A program made the translations under genes and the position numbers. A DNA stretch of 64,000 nt from Gnetum montanum. Its lineage: Eukaryota > Streptophyta > Gnetopsida > Gnetales > Gnetaceae. Of this stretch, positions 59,230 through 64,000 are shown piece by piece. The stretch's first letter is position 1. Each line of letters starts with the position of its first letter. Under the pieces are notes generated by a model. The model saw only the letters and a program-made list of their open reading frames with translations, made no database searches and was not told the DNA's origin. Location of the stretch: positions 57,473 to 121,472 of the forward strand of contig MNCI01013751.1 in the NCBI GenBank assembly GCA_015680685.1. Direction: 5' to 3'.

Positions 59230-60520
59230 AAATAAATAATAGTTTCTACACCAAGTAAATTGCTTCATGGAGATTAATGGACTCCTCTACAAGGTGTGTG
59301 TTGATGGCTTGGTACGTTGGTATGTCCTTGATGTTGATCAACTATGTATTCTCCAGGATGCTCATGAGGGTCCTTATGGGAGCCACTATGCTAGGAGACA
59401 CATGGCCATTAACATCTTCATGGTAGGGTATTATTGGCCAAAAATCTTTAGGGATGCGTGCCAATGTATCCACTCTTGTGAACGATACCAACAAGATGGT
59501 GGAATGACTACTCAAATGGAGGAACCTCAATAGTGGATCCAACCACTAGAACCCTTTGAAATTTGGGGCATTGATTTCATGGGTTCCATCACACTCATGT
59601 TGAATGGAAAGGCATACATCATTGTCACTATTAACTAATGTATGAAATGGATAGAAGCAATAACCATCATTGATTGTACATCTTCTACTACTACTTAGTT
59701 TATACAACAGATTTTTGTAAATAGGTTTGGTATGCTATGTGCATTAATTTTTGATAATGGAACCTACTTTACAAGCATAACTTTTTTGAATCTTATGAAA
59801 TGCTTCGGAGTTGAACATAAATTAACAACACCCTACCAGCCCCAAGCCAACGGTTAAGCTAAGGTTACACATCAGGAAATCACAAAGATCTTAATGATAA
59901 CAATTGGAAAATATAGGAGGGACTGAATCACAAAACTCAAAGATGCCCTCTGGGCCTATTGCTCAACATGGAAACTTCCTATAGGCTATTCTCTTTATGA
60001 GCTAGTGTATGGAAAATTGGCAATAATTCGTATTCAATTCGAGCTCTATACACTTTCAACAGCTTGTAACCTTAACCTTGACTTAAGTCTATCACAAAAA
60101 GAAATATTAATGAACATCAACTTGCTAGAAAAAAACTGATTGATGGCCCTATCATCTAACAAGTTGCATAAGGCATTTAACAAAAAGTGCCATGACCTTA
60201 GAATTAGGAAATTCAAATTTGAACTAGGAGATAAAGTCCTCTACTAGAACCCCGCACACATACCTCAATGAACTAAGTTCCAAACATTGTGGAAATTACC
60301 TTATATCATCTAGAAAACTTTCTCCTTTGGGGCCATGTTAATTTACAAACCTGAGAGCCTAAACAAGAAACAGTTGATCAACATACAACAAGTCAAAAAT
60401 TTCCATGAGCCTAAGCAAGCTACTGCAACAAACACCTCATCAGATGGAAAACCAAGCTCAACCTTTTGGATCCCCTTCTTTCAACTTAGTCATGGGGGAT
60501 ATGGCCATCTATGCTAAATA
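59230..60520 (+). pseudogene. Integrase relic of element B
   Basis: An open N-terminal piece 59267-59533 holds the HHCC domain (DAHEGPYGSHYARRH ... CIHSCERYQQDGG, with the second Cys of the pair read as Tyr). The core reads GIDFMGS (first Asp), LIFDNGTYF (second Asp intact, about 59752) and NG-x-AKVTHQEI (the catalytic Glu is Lys at 59861-59863). The C-terminal part is ELGDKVLY, N-P-A-H-I-P, FGAMLIYKPESLNKKQLINI and SSTFWIPFFQLSHGG. It is colinear with A throughout. Confidence 0.85.
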
Positions 60521-62412
60521 TATAAGTAGCTCCTTAGTTTTTTGTCTTTTTGTTTTACACCTTGTTATTTTTACAACTGTTTGTTTTACACATTCTTTAT
60601 CTTACATCTTTTTGTTTTTACGTTATTAATTTTTCAAATTTTTGTTTTATAACATCATTAGTAAATTTTATTTTTCTTAAATATTTTACAATCTCTTAGA
60701 TAGTCTCCTTCATTTTGGATGTGATTTTCTTATTATATTTTCATAATAATAACGTGCCTTATTGCCAACTGGGTAAAATGTGATTTGTTTGATGTGGGCA
60801 TGTGCTATTCGGTTATTTGATTGTTGGTGTCTAGATTATAGGTTTGAATTTTGTTACTATTAACTAAGACATGGTTTCTTTTTCATGAAATAAGTAGTGA
60901 GTCCACAACATCCACCCATCCACAAACTCTATGATTTTCCTTATTCTAAAACTATGAGGTCTCTTTTTCATTAATAAAATTTTAACAAATTTGTGACCTT
61001 GGTAGTTTCTAGATTTGGAAAGGATTCAAAAGCTTGAATAGGGAATGACTTCAAGGGGACTCCATACTCTTTATGCCTTTCTGCTTACTTGGGTGCATGT
61101 GTGTTTTGATGGATTTCTTATAGGAAGTTGAATAAGTCTTTGCATGGTGTGGTTTGCATTAAAAAATGATGGGAATTCAAAGCACACCCTTTAGACAAAA
61201 TAAATGGGCTACAAGCACTAGTTATGGGACTAGAAACACATGTTATCCATGCTGAAGGTCCCCTCTAACTAAGGCCCTTTCTCACTTCCTACTTCTCTTT
61301 TCTTCTTTAAGAAGAAATAGTGGTTGTTTTGTGGGAGAACTCTTATGTCTCAAGGGGTGGATTGGTCTTAGAGTGGTGATGCAACATCATTGAATGTGGT
61401 TGGTTTTGTTCTGGACTAAAGATGGATTTTATTAGGTCATTTAACTACAAAATTCACAAGGGACTTCATGTGACCTTAATCAAGAACTCCATTCCACTCT
61501 CTCTCATCCATCTATGCTTTCTATGTCTTGCCTCACTACTGATTTCATGTTCTTTTTTGATGTCTTAGTTTTATGTGTCAAAATTCTTAGGTACTTTCTT
61601 CTAGGCTTTTTTGTACTTAACTTTCTGTAACCATTAATCATCCATGGAGCCCATAGCCACCATGATTTGAAGTTATCTAAGGGTAATAAAGGGCATGTGC
61701 CTACTTTGGGGAGGATCCGATTGCATAACTTTTGGTTGGGTTAGTTAAGTTCTTTTTCCTTAGACATCCTCACAATCAAATCCTTTTACATGCCCCATCA
61801 ATGACATCCAATTGTGTGCATCTTCACAATTTTTTTCAATGAAATCCTATTTTTATTGTTGTGAATTCTTAAATACTCTTCAAGCATTTCATTGCATTAG
61901 ACTTTTCAAAATTTAATAACAAGCCACTTATCCATTTCACCCTATTTTTTAGTCTTCCTGCTAACACTATTAACATAGCAACCTAGCCATAATCACAACC
62001 TATCCAAGTGTAACAACCAATGAGACAAGGTACTTAAAAGCTATATGTTACACATTGCACACTAATCCATGACTTTGTTGTGATTACAGTGGGAAGTGTG
62101 GACTAGAAGTGGGACTATCTTCATTGAGGAAGACACAGCAGCACCATGTGACAAGGGCCATTCATGATTGTTGGATCTTCTCTCTCACTCTTTAGTTGCC
62201 TAAGGAGTTGGATGTTAGTTTTTTCCAAGGTTTTCAATTCTATTATCATGAACATCAAATTTTGTAAAAGATTGTAAATCCGTACACTTGGGCACTTAGA
62301 GTCTCTCAATTCCGTCTAAGTCAATTTGCATGTAAGTCAATAATCCCATACCTTTTCAATATTTTGTAAGGAAATTGTTCCTTCTCTTGTTCACTCGAGG
62401 ATGAGTTTTCAT
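60521..62412 (+). other. Post-integrase spacer of element B with an ORF-deletion scar
   Basis: 60521-62090 parallels the spacer of A. At 62060-62130 the text around TTGTTGTGATTACAG and GTGGGACTATCTTCA matches the start region of the A ORF (15815-15880). From about 62195 the sequence matches A just before and after the ORF stop (for example TACACTTGGGCACT at 62283 and 18757). The coiled-coil ORF is thus missing between about 62160 and 62195. Confidence 0.7.
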
Positions 62413-62427
62413 TCAGTTGTGGGGGTA
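62413..62427 (+). other. Polypurine tract of element B
   Basis: TCAGTTGTGGGGGTA precedes the TG of the 3' LTR at 62428. Confidence 0.7.
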
Positions 62428-63311
62428 TGATGAATCATATTTTTCCTAAGCTCCAATATCAAATACCCATTATCAAAGCCCTTATATCAAGTATGCAATA
62501 TTGGGTTCCAAGAAGTGATGTCAGATATCCGATATCATGAGGTATGTGCAAACCTATAAATATAACACTTGGGTAGAAAATTTCCATATAATTTTTGTCA
62601 TAGCATAGTAAAGCTCTTGTAGTTGCTTTTCTCCAGAGTTAGAATATTTTCCAAAATGCCCATAGCAAAAGTCATTGAGTGTATGGATCTTTATTTGAGC
62701 ACTATTGTACTTAAGCACGATAGTGTATGCAACAATAAAGATGAGCTTTTTGATCAAACCTTGGAGCACCTTAGCAAAATTAAATATTTTATTCATGTAA
62801 TTAATGTTTTATGTAATTTCATTTAACACTTCCAAGTAATTAAGCTAAAGTAAGCTAGTTCGATTAAATAGAATTAATTAAACACATAAGTACAACTGCT
62901 TCAATTATGCATATGACTCTTGGTAATCCTACCAATGCTTAATGTTTGGTAACCTAGCAACATCATATGTATTCAGGATGTCCATAGAAAATGGGATCGA
63001 ATACTTATGTTAGGATAGTGAGTTATTAATTAGCAACTAGATTAGTTAAACTGGTTCATAAATTAAGTTTCAACTTGTTGTTAATCATAGATAAATAAAA
63101 TACAAAATAATAAAAATCATGTGTCTCAATTACACTTAACCATATAATTAAGCTCCACACGTGTAGTTGAGGAGACAATAATCGTCATGATTAGATTTCA
63201 TGTCCTGGGACTAGTGTACTTAGGAACTTAAGGTCTACGGAATTCAATTGGATCGCATGTGAATGCTTGTGATTTGTATGGTTGGGCGTAGGGGTACCTT
63301 ACCGCTCATCA
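62428..63311 (+). repeat. 3' LTR of element B
   Basis: 884 bp. It carries TATAAATA at 62555-62562, AAGCTCTTGTAGTTGCTTTT, AATAAAGATGAGC and the terminal box TATGGTTGGGCGTAGGGGTA. Confidence 0.93.
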
Positions 63312-63875
63312 ACTCTTAATGTAAATACTAGACCTAAGAATATAAAACATAATCAATAATGCAAAAGGTATGAAAAGTAATGAAGTTGATCCCACTTTAT
63401 TAATGATTCTTTTCTCAATTGGTTGGAGGTGCACAAGTTACACATTCAATTTCAACATGAAGGTATGCTAATATTCTACATTATTATGTTTACTATATGT
63501 CCTAAGAGTAAATATTTTGATGCCCTAGAATATTACAATGAGGTTTTAGCTTAGTGGTCATAGTCTTAGCATGAAAACCTAGGTCACAAGATCATAAATT
63601 GAATTCTAGTGAGCAACATTGAATTATGGATTTACAAAATTTGATAAAGGAATTCTAAAACTACTTTGATAGATCACCTAATTATCCCAAAAATTAATGT
63701 AATTTAACGTACTAGTTTTTGATGCAACTTTGATGATCAAGTTATGAATAAGTATTTTGCTGAAGATTAAGTTAAAGTTTTCACGTGCCTCTTTAGTTTT
63801 AAGAAAGTTTTATTTAGGTTGCAAAAATTATGGTTATTTTTAGGCAAGGTGTCACAACATATATTACTGGCCATG
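63312..63875. other. AT-rich interval between B and the last LTR
   Basis: No ORF. The phrase GGTTTTAGCTTAGTGGTCATAG near 63542 resembles the 'rule out a row of repeats' type text common in old plant LTRs, and LTR-like debris is also seen at 34790-34930 (CTTACCACTA...). No partner copy is found here. Confidence 0.4.
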
Positions 63876-64000
63876 TGATGAGTGGCGAGGTACCCCTACA
63901 CTCAACCATACGAAACGAGCGTCGCACGCGTGATCTAGTCGAACTCCGCAGATGGACTAGTTGTGGTATCTAGATAGTTAGCGTTAGGTCGCAGTTCGCT
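63876..64000 (-). repeat. LTR end of a further A/B/C-family element (E), cut by the window edge
   Basis: On the minus strand this ends with TATGGTTGAGTGTAGGGGTA, CCTCGCCACTCATCA, the terminal LTR box of the family. Unlike the copies in A-C it keeps many CpG dinucleotides (for example ACGAAACGAGCGTCGCACGC on the plus strand), so it has suffered much less deamination. The rest lies outside the window. Confidence 0.8.

Larger units (their letters stand above)
53242..63311 (+). mobile_element. Element B: Athila-like retrotransposon lacking the extra ORF
   Basis: LTRs at 53242-54124 and 62428-63311 (883 and 884 bp) start TGATGAATCATATTTT and end ATCA. TCTCT (53237-53241) and ACTCT (63312-63316) flank it as a target-site duplication with one mismatch. 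The tRNA-Asp-type primer site, gag, PR, RT, RNase H and INT follow in order, and a spacer like that of A leads to the polypurine tract. At about 10.1 kb it is 3.1 kb shorter than A, mostly because the coiled-coil ORF is missing. Confidence 0.92.

Noticed and set aside
1-64000. tRNA, rRNA or other structured RNA genes
   Set aside because: I looked for tRNA A/B-box patterns and rRNA-like text and saw none beyond the primer-binding sites. A covariance-model search would be needed to exclude decayed copies.

Overview
The window is nuclear DNA of a seed plant with a large, repeat-rich genome. I favour a gymnosperm or a similarly bloated genome, but this is inference: no single-copy host gene, rRNA or tRNA gene is visible. 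Almost everything I can explain is retrotransposon sequence. Coding relics are full of in-frame stops, most often TAG where glutamine (CAG) or tryptophan (TGG) fits, as expected after long methyl-cytosine deamination.

Layout. (1) 1-6600: a decayed Q-rich/coiled-coil ORF of unknown origin (126-2460), a gene-poor stretch with an AAAAAG microsatellite, and a LINE relic with RT and zf-RVT segments (4285-6600). (2) 6602-19778, element A, + strand: an Athila-like Ty3/gypsy element with paired LTRs, a tRNA-Asp-type primer site, gag-PR-RT-RNase H-INT relics and a long coiled-coil ORF after integrase. (3) 19779-22987: unexplained. (4) 22988 to about 32330, element C, - strand: a relative of A that has lost RNase H/most of INT and the 3' part of its extra ORF. 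(5) 32331-35457: unexplained, with small duplications. (6) 35458-52824, element D, - strand: a Tat/Ogre-like element with 1.4 kb LTRs, a near-perfect 5 bp target-site duplication, dual RNase H, and about 4.8 kb between PR and RT that carries an antisense, intron-containing gene relic plus tandem repeats. (7) 53242-63311, element B, + strand: a close relative of A lacking the extra ORF. (8) 63876-64000: the end of another LTR of the A/B/C group, - strand, still rich in CpG and so probably young.

Three points stand out. First, the extra ORF in the env position is shared by A and C with conserved motifs and is cleanly absent from B. Second, element D holds an antisense multi-exon relic (FCP1/HAD-like N-terminal part, tentative), and this cassette is bounded on both sides by members of one tandem-repeat family. 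Third, three pairs of single Ns (38104/38644, 41012/41403, 50418/50605) bracket short segments that duplicate neighbouring sequence in reverse orientation. These are very likely misplaced contigs, so the palindromes there, the missing RT core of D and the doubled gag leader should not be read as biology.
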